Positions 1 to 6,937 of a DNA stretch of 19,612 nucleotides are shown here, piece by piece (the stretch's first letter is position 1; every line of letters starts with the position of its first letter). The notes beneath the pieces are model-generated. The model had not been told where the DNA came from and did no database searches. It saw only the letters and a list, made by a program, of their open reading frames with translations. The position numbers and the translations under genes are program-made. Origin of the DNA: UBA10649 sp964391765 (GTDB taxonomy: Bacteria > Actinomycetota > Actinomycetes > S36-B12); contig CAYMNG010000048.1 in the NCBI GenBank assembly GCA_964391765.1, positions 1 to 19,612 of the forward strand. The letters are read 5' to 3'.

Positions 1-91
1 CGAAGTCCCGAACCACCCCCCGGATCGCCCGCTCCTCCTCCGACAACAACCCATCGATCCCGAACAAATCAAACGGATGCTGCATGCTCAT
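1..91 (-). CDS. Acyl-CoA dehydrogenase, N-terminal fragment (probably glutaryl-CoA dehydrogenase-like)
   Basis: Only the first 30 codons are in the window; the gene runs off the left edge. The translation contains HPFDLFGIDGLLSEEERAIR, which matches the start of actinobacterial acyl-CoA dehydrogenases of the glutaryl-CoA dehydrogenase type, where a 'DL...LLSEEERAIRD' helix opens the alpha-helical N-terminal domain. Two ATGs compete: 91 (MSMQHPF) and 85 (MQHPF). The ribosome site GGAGGA (95-100) is 3 nt from the first and 9 nt from the second, so the second may be the true start. The enzyme would oxidise an acyl-CoA with FAD. The CoA-transferase and regulator next door suggest glutarate or another dicarboxylate as substrate (inference). 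Codon choice is unusual: all three Leu codons are TTG, and TTT and GAT appear, unlike the C-ending codons of the neighbours. Confidence 0.75.
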   Translation of the reverse strand, partial: MSMQHPFDLFGIDGLLSEEERAIRGVVRDF

Positions 92-113
92 CGATCCTCC
101 ATCAACACGCGGG

Positions 114-127
114 GATTGGATCCAATC
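114..127. promoter_or_regulatory. Perfect 14-bp palindrome, candidate GntR/FCD operator 1
   Basis: GATTGGATCCAATC is a perfect inverted repeat. It lies in the 44-bp gap between the end of the GntR gene and the start of the acyl-CoA dehydrogenase. A near copy is found at 1940-1953 before the CoA-transferase. FCD-type GntR regulators often bind short TTGnnnnCAA-like dyads. A possible -10 element TAGACT (138 to 133, minus strand) lies 5 bp upstream, which would put the dyad over the transcription start, a repressing position. I see no good -35. Confidence 0.6.
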
Positions 128-135
128 TGCCGAGT

Positions 136-786
136 CTACTGCGACGGTCCGCCGTCACCCTCGATCAGGGGTCGCACCTCGGCGACGGAATGCCGCCGGT
201 GGTCGTCGTGCAGGCGGACCAGCCGCCGGCCGTCGCGCCGGCGCAGCGCGGTCAGCATCGCCGCGTGCTCGCGGTCGACCCGGGCCCGGTTCCGGGCCGA
301 GGTGAAGTACAACGTCCGGTAGGCCTCGGTCGCGTCCCACAACTGGTGCAGGATCCGGGACAGCCGGGGCAGGGCGGCCGCGTCGAAGATCGCGAAGTGG
401 AACCGACGGTTCGTCGCCGTCAACGCATCGATGTCCGCGGCCGCCGACGCCCGTGCGACGTCGGCGAGCAGGTCGGCGATGGCGTCGACGTCCGCGTCGG
501 TCAACCGCGCGACCGCGGCCTGGATCGCCTCGGCCTCGAGCAGTTCGCGCAGCCGGTACACCTCGACCAGATCCGCGACGCTCAGCGCGGTCACGAAGTA
601 GCCGCGGTTGGGGTGATGGACGACCTGTCCCTCGGCGGCCAGCGTCTTCAACGCCTCCCGCAGCGGGACGCGGCTGACCCCGTAGCGCTCCGCGAGCGTC
701 TCCTGCACGATCTGCGCGCCGGGCCCGAGCGCACCGGTGCGCAGATCGGCTCGCAACGCGGTCAGCGCCCGATCCTGGGCGTTCAC
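136..786 (-). CDS. GntR-family transcriptional regulator, FCD subfamily
   Basis: A 216-residue protein. The N-terminal winged helix-turn-helix (about residues 8-66) holds 'ETLAERYGVSRVPLREALK' and 'HHPNRGYFV', the standard GntR signature. It is followed by an all-helical FCD ligand domain (about 74-200) with the His-rich positions expected for metal/ligand binding (RRFHFAIF, REHAAM, LHDDHRRH). Such proteins repress catabolic operons and are released by an acid or acyl-CoA effector. The chosen GTG start at 786 overlaps the CoA-transferase stop by four bases (GTGA), so translation is probably coupled. The palindromes at 114-127 and 1940-1953 flank the two-gene unit, which fits autoregulation and control of the dehydrogenase. 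The effector is unknown; a dicarboxylate or its CoA ester is the simplest guess. Confidence 0.93.
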   Translation of the reverse strand: MNAQDRALTALRADLRTGALGPGAQIVQETLAERYGVSRVPLREALKTLAAEGQVVHHPNRGYFVTALSVADLVEVYRLRELLEAEAIQAAVARLTDADVDAIADLLADVARASAAADIDALTATNRRFHFAIFDAAALPRLSRILHQLWDATEAYRTLYFTSARNRARVDREHAAMLTALRRRDGRRLVRLHDDHRRHSVAEVRPLIEGDGGPSQ

Positions 787-1931
787 CCGCGCCCCAGTCC
801 CAGCAGCGCCAGGACCTCGGCCCGGTCCTCGTCGACCCGGGGCGGCGCGGTCCGGTACGTCGCGGGGGTCTGCGAATACGTGACCGGGTTGGCGACCAGT
901 CGCTGCGGGTCGGGCCGGCGCGGATCGGCCAACTCCACGACCGGGCGCAGGCCCAGCCGGTCGGCGAGCTCGAGCCCGGCAGCGATGTCGTTGATCGGTC
1001 CGCACGGGACTCCGGCCGCGGTGATGCGCTCCTGCCACTGGTCCGCACCGGCCCGACGCAACCGTCGTTCGAGCTCGACGGTGAGCTCCGCGCGGTTCGC
1101 GACCCGCTGGCTGTTCGTGCAGAACCTCGGATCGTCGGCGAGTTCGGTTGCACCGAGCTCGTCGACGAGGCGGGCGAACTGCGCGTCGTTGCCGACCGCG
1201 AGGACCAGCGGCCGGTCGGCCGTCGCGTACACCTCGTACGGTGCGATCGACGGATGCGCGTTGCCGAGCAGCCCCGGTACGACGCCGGCTCCGACGACCG
1301 CCGACGCCTGGTTCACCAGTGCCGACTGCAGGCAGGTCAGCAGTGACGCCTCGACGTGCTGGCCCACTCCGGTGCGGTCGCGATGGCGCATGGCGGCGAG
1401 GACGGCGACCGTCGCGTGCAGGCCGGTCAGGACGTCGACGACGGCGACACCCGCCTTCGTCGGCGACTGGCTCCCGGTGATGCTCATCAGGCCGCCCATC
1501 GCCTGCACGAGCAGGTCGTACCCGGGCAGGTCGGCACCGGCACCAGATCCGAAGCCGCTGATCGAGCAGTAGACGATTCCCGGGTTGGTCGCGGCGACGG
1601 TGTCGTAGTCCAGGGCGAATCGCGCGAGCGAACCGGGGCGGTAGTTCTCCACGAGGACGTCGGCCCGGCGGGCGAGGGTCGTCGCGATCCCCCGGTCGCC
1701 CGGATCGCCCAGGTCCAAGGCGATCGATCGCTTGTTGCGGTTCACCGACTGGAAGTACGTCGACTGACCGTCCGCGGCGTACGGCGGCCCCCACGCGCGC
1801 GTGTCGTCGCCGGCCCCGGGCCGTTCGACCTTGACGACCGTCGCCCCCAGGTCGGCGAGCAGCATCGTGGCGTACGGCCCGGCCAGGACCCGGGAGAAGT
1901 CGGCGACGAGGATCCCGTCGAGCGCGCCCAT
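783..1931 (-). CDS. Class III CoA-transferase (CaiB/BaiF family)
   Basis: About 382 residues, the usual family length. It moves CoA between an acyl-CoA donor and a carboxylic acid. The N-terminus reads 'GILVADFSRVLAGPYATMLL' with 'LGATVVKVERPG', the family's CoA-binding region. The catalytic aspartate is D166 in 'GVAVVDVLTG'. The C-terminal part has 'GVPCGPIND', also conserved. Its partners (a GntR/FCD regulator overlapping its end, an acyl-CoA dehydrogenase beyond that) resemble glutarate-utilisation clusters in which a SUGCT-like CoA-transferase activates glutarate for glutaryl-CoA dehydrogenase; that substrate is inferred. Start codons GTG (1934) and ATG (1931) are adjacent. There is no Shine-Dalgarno sequence, and a TACAAT -10-like hexamer lies 6 nt before the GTG, so the mRNA may be leaderless. 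Confidence 0.93.
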   Translation of the reverse strand: MGALDGILVADFSRVLAGPYATMLLADLGATVVKVERPGAGDDTRAWGPPYAADGQSTYFQSVNRNKRSIALDLGDPGDRGIATTLARRADVLVENYRPGSLARFALDYDTVAATNPGIVYCSISGFGSGAGADLPGYDLLVQAMGGLMSITGSQSPTKAGVAVVDVLTGLHATVAVLAAMRHRDRTGVGQHVEASLLTCLQSALVNQASAVVGAGVVPGLLGNAHPSIAPYEVYATADRPLVLAVGNDAQFARLVDELGATELADDPRFCTNSQRVANRAELTVELERRLRRAGADQWQERITAAGVPCGPINDIAAGLELADRLGLRPVVELADPRRPDPQRLVANPVTYSQTPATYRTAPPRVDEDRAEVLALLGLGRG

Positions 1932-1939
1932 CACGCGCG

Positions 1940-1953
1940 GATTGTATCCAATC
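1940..1953. promoter_or_regulatory. 14-bp dyad, candidate GntR/FCD operator 2, overlapping a -10 element
   Basis: On the minus strand the site reads GATTGGATACAATC, 13 of 14 identical to the palindrome at 114-127. It contains TACAAT (1946 to 1941), a good -10 hexamer, 6 nt upstream of the CoA-transferase GTG. A repressor bound here would block the promoter directly. The dyad also covers the stop codon of the upstream channel gene (TGA, 1954-1952). No clear -35 is visible. Confidence 0.6.
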
Positions 1954-2530
1954 AGCCGTCGGGAGTCTGCCCGGACGCAGCATCGTGCTCGCCCGCGCGC
2001 GCCTGGAGTCCGCGCCTGGCCGACGTGGTGAAGACCCGGACCACCACGGCGATGAACGCCAGGTCCAGGGCCATCTGCACCATCGTCACGCTGCGCGCGA
2101 GCGTCGAGACCGGCGTGATGTCGCCGAATCCGACGGTCGCCAGGACCGTCATCGCGAAGTAGTACCCGGTGAAGGCGTCCATCGGTTCGGTGAACGCCGA
2201 CGGCGTCGCCAACGAGATCATCACGTAGATCATCGAGAACACGGCCAGGAACATGCCGGCCACGAGGACGAGCGCCTCGACCGCCCGTAGCGTCGGGAAG
2301 CGCGCGGTGGCGACCAGGCGGACCTGGCGCCGGAAGAACCAGATGTACGCCCCGACCGCCAGCACCGCGGCGAGCAGTGGCAGCGCGAATCGCCCGTCGG
2401 CGTCACCCGGCACGAGTTCGAGGATGCCCACCACGATCCAGAAGCCGACGAACAGCCGCCCGATCGTGGCCGCGACCGCACCGGTGAGCTCGCGGGTCGT
2501 CGGCTTCGCGGCAGCCGGGGCGTTCGACAC
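1952..2530 (-). CDS. Two-pore-helix type potassium channel family protein
   Basis: A 192-residue membrane protein. The ion-channel signature is clear: a pore helix and selectivity filter 'TVLATVGFGDITP' (filter TVGFGD at 132-137) between two helices at about 84-106 and 146-168. Two further hydrophobic stretches come before it (about 23-39 and 48-66), so four membrane spans are likely. There is no RCK/TrkA nucleotide-binding domain; the C-terminal tail is short and polar. It should conduct K+ across the plasma membrane. GFG instead of GYG is a common bacterial variant. The GTG start at 2530 has only a weak ribosome site. It is oriented like the CoA-transferase gene, 20 bp upstream of it, but a functional link is doubtful. 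Confidence 0.88.
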   Translation of the reverse strand: MSNAPAAAKPTTRELTGAVAATIGRLFVGFWIVVGILELVPGDADGRFALPLLAAVLAVGAYIWFFRRQVRLVATARFPTLRAVEALVLVAGMFLAVFSMIYVMISLATPSAFTEPMDAFTGYYFAMTVLATVGFGDITPVSTLARSVTMVQMALDLAFIAVVVRVFTTSARRGLQARAGEHDAASGQTPDG

Positions 2531-2592
2531 GACGCGGAGTCTGCCACCCGGGTCCCCGAGTCGTCTCGCCCCTGCGGTCCCCGTGCCTCGAT

Positions 2593-2641
2593 CTTGAGGT
2601 TGTACCGCGTGTCACGGCGACGGACCCGGGACAACCTCGAG
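2593..2641. terminator. Inverted repeat after rlmN, possible terminator
   Basis: Arms at 2593-2603 and 2631-2641 can form an 11-bp stem (core GAGGTTGT / ACAACCTC, one G-T pair) around a 27-nt loop. It lies 23 bp past the rlmN stop and before the channel gene. There is no U-run, so it would be an actinobacterial-type U-less terminator or a protein-binding site. Confidence 0.35.
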
Positions 2642-2663
2642 GTCGAGACGGGAGGTGCCGTCC

Positions 2664-3770
2664 TCAGTCGGCGCTGGCCGCGAGTTGGCCGCAGGCCCCG
2701 TCGATCTCCCGACCGCGGGTGTCGCGGACGGTGACGGCGACCCCGCGCCGCCGCAACGCCCGGACGAACGCGCGCTCGTCGGCCGGGTCCGACGCCGTCC
2801 ACGCCGATCCCGGTGTCGGGTTCAACGGGATGAGGTTGACGTGCACGAGCCGGCCGACCAGCAGGTCGGCCAGCAGGTCGGCCCGCCACGCGTGGTCGTT
2901 CACCCCGCGGATGAGCGCGTACTCGATGCTCACGCGCCGGCCGGTCGTCTCGGCGTACGTCCAGGCCGCGGCCAGCACCTCAACGACCGGCCACCGGGTG
3001 TTGATCGGCACGAGGGTGTTCCGCAACTCGTCGTCCGGGGCGTGCAGCGAGACCGCGAGCGTCACCGGCAGCCCCTCGCCGGCGAGGTCGACGATCCGCG
3101 GGACCAACCCGACCGTGGACACCGTGATCCCACGCGCGCTCATGCCCAGACCGGCCGGCACCGGCTCGCACAGGCGCCGCACGGCGGCCACTACTGCCCG
3201 GTAGTTGGCCAGCGGCTCGCCCATGCCCATGAAGACCACGTTCGAGACCCGGCCCGGGCCGCCGGCGACCGCACCGCGCTGCAGTGCCCGCGCACCGGCG
3301 AGGACCTGCTCGACGATCTCCCCCGTCGACAGGTTGCGGGTGAGGCCCCCTTGACCGGTGGCACAGAACGGGCAGTTCATGCCGCAGCCGGCCTGCGAGG
3401 AGATGCACATCGTGACCCGTTCGGGGTAGCGCATGAGGACGCTCTCGACGAGCGAGCCGTCATGCAGCCGCCAGGCGGTCTTCACCGTCGCCCCGGCGTC
3501 GGCCTGCTGGGTCCGGACCGCGGTGAGCAGCGGGGGCAGCAGCGCGTCGACGATCGCCACTCGATCCGCTGTGGGCACGTCGGTCCACGTCGCCGGCTCG
3601 TCGGACAGCCGACCCAGCCAGTGCCGGGAGACCTGGTCGGCGCGAAAGCCCGGCAGGCCCAGGTCCGCGACGGCCGCGCGGCGAGCCGCCTGATCCAGGT
3701 CGAGCAGGTGCCGTGGTGGCCGACCGCGGTTCGGCGCGGTGAGGACGAGCTCTCCGGGGGCCGGCGTCAT
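2664..3770 (-). CDS. rlmN: Dual-specificity RNA methyltransferase RlmN
   Basis: A 368-residue radical-SAM enzyme that methylates C2 of A2503 in 23S rRNA and A37 in some tRNAs. The [4Fe-4S] ligands are C129, C133 and C136 in 'CGMNCPFC'. The two catalytic cysteines of the family are present: C122 ('VTMCISSQAG') and C360 near the end ('GACGQLA'). Other family blocks are 'NVVFMGMGEPLANY', 'VSLHAPDDELRN' and 'HVNLIPLNPTPGS'. The ATG start at 3770 overlaps the cdsA stop by four bases (ATGA), so the two are probably co-translated. The order pyrH-frr-cdsA-rlmN is the standard actinobacterial one. Nothing is missing. Confidence 0.97.
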   Translation of the reverse strand: MTPAPGELVLTAPNRGRPPRHLLDLDQAARRAAVADLGLPGFRADQVSRHWLGRLSDEPATWTDVPTADRVAIVDALLPPLLTAVRTQQADAGATVKTAWRLHDGSLVESVLMRYPERVTMCISSQAGCGMNCPFCATGQGGLTRNLSTGEIVEQVLAGARALQRGAVAGGPGRVSNVVFMGMGEPLANYRAVVAAVRRLCEPVPAGLGMSARGITVSTVGLVPRIVDLAGEGLPVTLAVSLHAPDDELRNTLVPINTRWPVVEVLAAAWTYAETTGRRVSIEYALIRGVNDHAWRADLLADLLVGRLVHVNLIPLNPTPGSAWTASDPADERAFVRALRRRGVAVTVRDTRGREIDGACGQLAASAD

Positions 3771-4627
3771 GACGCGAACGACGTACCCGCGCCGAGGAAG
3801 ACCACGAACAGCGCCCAGGAGACGAACGCGTTGGGGATCAGGGAGTCGAAGCGGTCCATCATCCCGCCGTGCCCGGGCAGGAACGTGCCCATGTCCTTGA
3901 CCCCGAGGTCGCGCTTGACCGCGCTCTCGGCGAAATCCCCCGCGGTCGCCGTCACGGTCAGGATGACGCCCGCGACGACCCCTTGCCACCAGGGCGCCTG
4001 CAGCAGGTACACGAAGCAGATGACACCGATCACCACCTGGACCACCATCGACCCGGCCAGGCCCTCCCAGGACTTCTTCGGGCTGATCTGCGCGGCGATG
4101 GGGTGCCGGCCGAACAGGACGCCGGACGCGTACCCGCCGACGTCGTTGCCGATCGTCAGCAGCAGGAACGTCACGACCCGGGCGACGCCGTTGTCCGCGG
4201 CGAGCGTCAACGACAAGAAGCCGGCCATGAACGGCAGGTACCCGATCGTGAAGACGGTCGCCGAGACGTCACGGACGTAGCCGGCGTACCCACGGCGGAT
4301 GCGCCACATGATCGCCGCCACGATGGCCGCCCCGGTCGCGGCCAGCAGCGCCACCGGCCCCCAGCCGAAGGCCACCGCCGGGACGACGACCGTGGCCGCG
4401 AACACCGGGGTTCGGGCGACCTTGATCGACGCGCCGGCGAACGCGGTGACGACCTCGTGCACGGCGATCGTCATCGTCACGATCACGACGGCGACGAACA
4501 CCGACTTGACGAACACCAGGCTCGCGACGACGACGATCGCCAGTGCCACGCCCGAGGCGATGGCCGCCGGCAGGTTGCGGCCGGCCCGCGACGCGGGGCG
4601 GACGGCCGGCGCGTCGTCGGAAGGCAC
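3767..4627 (-). CDS. cdsA: Phosphatidate cytidylyltransferase (CDP-diacylglycerol synthase)
   Basis: A 286-residue integral membrane enzyme that makes CDP-diacylglycerol from phosphatidate and CTP, the branch point for phospholipid synthesis. The C-terminal family signature is complete: 'SAVKRDLGVKDMG' followed by 'LPGHGGMMDRFD', about residues 235-261, including the metal-binding aspartates. 'PKKSWEG' and about seven hydrophobic segments also fit. A polar tail of about 18 residues precedes the first helix. The GTG start at 4627 is one base after the frr stop; no upstream alternative is possible without running into frr. It sits between frr and rlmN, in the usual order. Confidence 0.96.
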   Translation of the reverse strand: MPSDDAPAVRPASRAGRNLPAAIASGVALAIVVVASLVFVKSVFVAVVIVTMTIAVHEVVTAFAGASIKVARTPVFAATVVVPAVAFGWGPVALLAATGAAIVAAIMWRIRRGYAGYVRDVSATVFTIGYLPFMAGFLSLTLAADNGVARVVTFLLLTIGNDVGGYASGVLFGRHPIAAQISPKKSWEGLAGSMVVQVVIGVICFVYLLQAPWWQGVVAGVILTVTATAGDFAESAVKRDLGVKDMGTFLPGHGGMMDRFDSLIPNAFVSWALFVVFLGAGTSFAS

Positions 4628-4628
4628 G

Positions 4629-5195
4629 TCAGACCTCGAGCAACTCGGCTTCTTTGTGCTTGAGCAGGTCGTCGATCCGCTCCACGCGCGCGTGCGTGGC
4701 GTCCTCCAGGTGCTTCTCCGCCCGCCGCACCTCGTCCTCGCCCGCCTCGCCGTCCTTGACGAGCCGGTCCAAGGCGTCCTTCGCGTGCCGACGAACGTTG
4801 CGGACGGAGATCCGCGCGTCCTCCGCCTTGTGCTTGGCGACCTTGATGTACTCCCGCCGCCGCTCCTCCGTCAACTGCGGCAGGTTGACCCGGATCACGG
4901 CACCGTCGTTGTTCGGGTTGACGCCGAGGTCGCTCTCGCGCAGCGCCTTCTCCACCGCCGCGAAGGACCCCTTGTCGTAGGGGGTGATGAGGATCGTTCG
5001 CGCCTCGGGGATCTGGATCGACGCCAGCTGGTTGATCGGCGTCATGGCGCCGTAGTAGTCGACGAACACCTTGTTGAACATCGCCGCGTTCGCCCGACCC
5101 GTGCGGATCGTCGTGAAGTCCTCCCGTGCGACCGCGATCGCCTTGTCCATCTTCTCCTCGGCGTCGAGGAGGATCTCGTCGACCTGGTCGCTCAC
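4629..5195 (-). CDS. frr: Ribosome recycling factor
   Basis: 188 residues, close to the usual 185. Together with EF-G it splits post-termination ribosomes. Recognisable blocks are 'MDKAIAVAREDFTTIRTGRA', 'YDKGSFAAVEKAL', 'NPNNDGAVIRVNLPQLTEER' and the C-terminal helix 'KHLEDATHARVERIDDLLKH'. Two GTG codons stand side by side (5198 and 5195). The ribosome site GGAG ends 5 nt from the second, which gives MSDQVDEI, so I chose 5195. It begins 11 bp after the pyrH stop, the conserved pair. Confidence 0.97.
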   Translation of the reverse strand: MSDQVDEILLDAEEKMDKAIAVAREDFTTIRTGRANAAMFNKVFVDYYGAMTPINQLASIQIPEARTILITPYDKGSFAAVEKALRESDLGVNPNNDGAVIRVNLPQLTEERRREYIKVAKHKAEDARISVRNVRRHAKDALDRLVKDGEAGEDEVRRAEKHLEDATHARVERIDDLLKHKEAELLEV

Positions 5196-5206
5196 CACTG
5201 CTCCGT

Positions 5207-6028
5207 TCACCTGCCGGCCGCGCGGTGCGGCGTCGGCGACTGCCTCGACACTAGCGTCCCGATCGTCTCGCCACGCACGGCGCGGGCGATGTTGCCCTCG
5301 ACCAGGAGGTTGAACACCACGATCGGCAGGTCGTTGTCCCGGCACAGGCTGATCGCCGTCGCGTCGGCGACCTTCAGGTCCCGGGTCAGGACGTCGTCCG
5401 GGGTGAGCCGATCGAACCGGGCCGCGCCGGGATTCGTCCGCGGGTCGCTGTCGTACACCCCGTCCACCCCCTTGGCCATCAGCACGACCTGGGCGTGGAT
5501 CTCCAAGGCCCGCTGGGCGGCCGTCGTGTCGGTGGAGAAGTACGGCAGGCCCATGCCGGCGCCGAAGATCACCACCCGGCCCTTCTCCAGGTGCCGGATC
5601 GCGCGCAGCGGGACGTACGGTTCGGCGACCTGACCCATCGTGATCGCGGTCTGGACTCGCGTCTCGACGCCCGCCTTCTCACAGAAGTCCTGCAGGGCCA
5701 GGCAGTTCATCACCGTGCCGAGCATCCCGATGTAGTCGGCTCGGGCACGATCCATGCCGCGTTCGGACAGCAGCGCGCCACGGAAGTAGTTCCCCCCGCC
5801 GATCACGACCGCCACCTGGGTCCCCCGGCGCACGACCTCGGCGATCTGCGCGGCGATGGAGGACACGACGTCCGGATCGACGCCGAGCCCGCCACCGCCG
5901 GCGAACGCCTCGCCGGACAACTTCAGCAGGACACGGTGCCACCCGCCCTCGGGCGCCTCGGGCCAGGTCAGGAGCGTGCCGTCCAGGGCAGGTTGGACTG
6001 CGCCGGAGACGATGTCGTCGCAGTCCAT
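5207..6028 (-). CDS. pyrH: Uridylate kinase (UMP kinase)
   Basis: 273 residues, with an N-terminal extension of about 30 residues compared with the E. coli enzyme, as is common in actinobacteria. It phosphorylates UMP to UDP using ATP and is a bacterial-type amino-acid-kinase fold protein. Visible motifs are 'RVLLKLSGEAFAG' (phosphate loop), 'VIGGGNYFRG', 'ADYIGMLGTVMN' (UMP site) and 'LMAKGVDGVYDSDPR'. The ATG at 6028 has an ideal AGGAGG 5 nt upstream, which settles the start and keeps the extension. It lies 43 bp downstream of tsf, probably in the rpsB-tsf-pyrH-frr transcription unit. Confidence 0.97.
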   Translation of the reverse strand: MDCDDIVSGAVQPALDGTLLTWPEAPEGGWHRVLLKLSGEAFAGGGGLGVDPDVVSSIAAQIAEVVRRGTQVAVVIGGGNYFRGALLSERGMDRARADYIGMLGTVMNCLALQDFCEKAGVETRVQTAITMGQVAEPYVPLRAIRHLEKGRVVIFGAGMGLPYFSTDTTAAQRALEIHAQVVLMAKGVDGVYDSDPRTNPGAARFDRLTPDDVLTRDLKVADATAISLCRDNDLPIVVFNLLVEGNIARAVRGETIGTLVSRQSPTPHRAAGR

Positions 6029-6071
6029 TCCGGCCTCCTGGTCCTCGCTCGGGTTCCCGCCGTCGGTCCGG

Positions 6072-6890
6072 TCAGCCCTGGCCGGGCTCGAACCGGGCGA
6101 ATCCGGTGACCGCCGTGCCGTTGTCGGCGAGAACCTGCGCGACCGTCTTCTTCGGCTCGGTCACGCTGGGCTGCTCGAGCAGCACCGTGTCCTTGAAGAA
6201 CGCGTTCACGCGGCCCTCGACGATCTTCGGCAGGGCAGCCTCGGGCTTGCCCTCCTCCTTCGCCGTGGCCTCGGCGATCCGCCGCTCGTTGTCGACGACG
6301 TCGGCGGGGACCTCGTCCCGGGTCAGGTACTGCGGCCGCATGGCCGCGACCTGCATCGCCGCACCGCGGGCCGCGGCCTCGTCGCCGGTGAAGGCGACGA
6401 TGACGCCGACCTGCGGCGGCAGGTCCGCCGCGCGCTGGTGCAGGTACGTGGCGACCGGCTCGCCGAGCACCGCGACCCGACCCAGTTCGATCTTCTCGCC
6501 GATCACCCCGGCCATCTGCGTGGTCGCCTCCTCGACGGTACGCCCATCGGGCAGGGCGGTCGCCAGGAGCGCGGCCCGGTCGCCGACCTGACCGGCCGCG
6601 GCCGCCTGGGCGACCTGCTCGGCCAGCGTCGAGAACTCGGCGTTCTTCGCGACGAAGTCCGTCTCGCACAGCAACTCGACCAGCGCGTTGCCAGCCGCGG
6701 CCACCAGCCCGTTCGAGGCCTCGCGCTCGGCCCCGCGCTTGGCGGCCTTGGCGGCGCCGGAGATGCGCAGCAACTCGACGGCCTTGTCGAAGTCCCCCTC
6801 GGCCTCCTCGAGGGCCTTCTTGCACTCCATCATCCCCGCGGCCGTGAGGTCGCGGAGCTTCTTGACGTCTGCGGCGGAGATCGTCGCCAT
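6072..6890 (-). CDS. tsf: Elongation factor Ts
   Basis: 272 residues, matching actinobacterial EF-Ts. It is the nucleotide exchange factor for EF-Tu. The N-terminal UBA-like module 'VKKLRDLTAAGMMECKKALE' (residues 9-28), continuing to 'GDFDKAVELLR', and the core motif 'LCETDFVAKN' (about 74-83), which contacts the EF-Tu Mg/nucleotide site, are intact. The ATG at 6890 is preceded by AGAAAGG about 10 nt away. It follows rpsB by 47 bp, the universal rpsB-tsf arrangement. I see no strong terminator-like hairpin in that gap. Confidence 0.98.
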   Translation of the reverse strand: MATISAADVKKLRDLTAAGMMECKKALEEAEGDFDKAVELLRISGAAKAAKRGAEREASNGLVAAAGNALVELLCETDFVAKNAEFSTLAEQVAQAAAAGQVGDRAALLATALPDGRTVEEATTQMAGVIGEKIELGRVAVLGEPVATYLHQRAADLPPQVGVIVAFTGDEAAARGAAMQVAAMRPQYLTRDEVPADVVDNERRIAEATAKEEGKPEAALPKIVEGRVNAFFKDTVLLEQPSVTEPKKTVAQVLADNGTAVTGFARFEPGQG

Positions 6891-6937
6891 GAGGGTGGTG
6901 CCTTTCTGGTCGGTACGTCGGTTGGCGGTACGGCGGG

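Noticed and set aside
2664..3989. Longer RlmN start upstream of 3770
   Set aside because: It would run far into cdsA with an Arg-rich peptide; ATG 3770 gives the standard N-terminus and an ATGA overlap.
2655..4280. Long plus-strand open frame opposite rlmN and cdsA
   Set aside because: Shadow frame of high-GC coding DNA; composition of the peptide is Arg/Asp/His-rich without any domain, and rlmN/cdsA are certain on the other strand.
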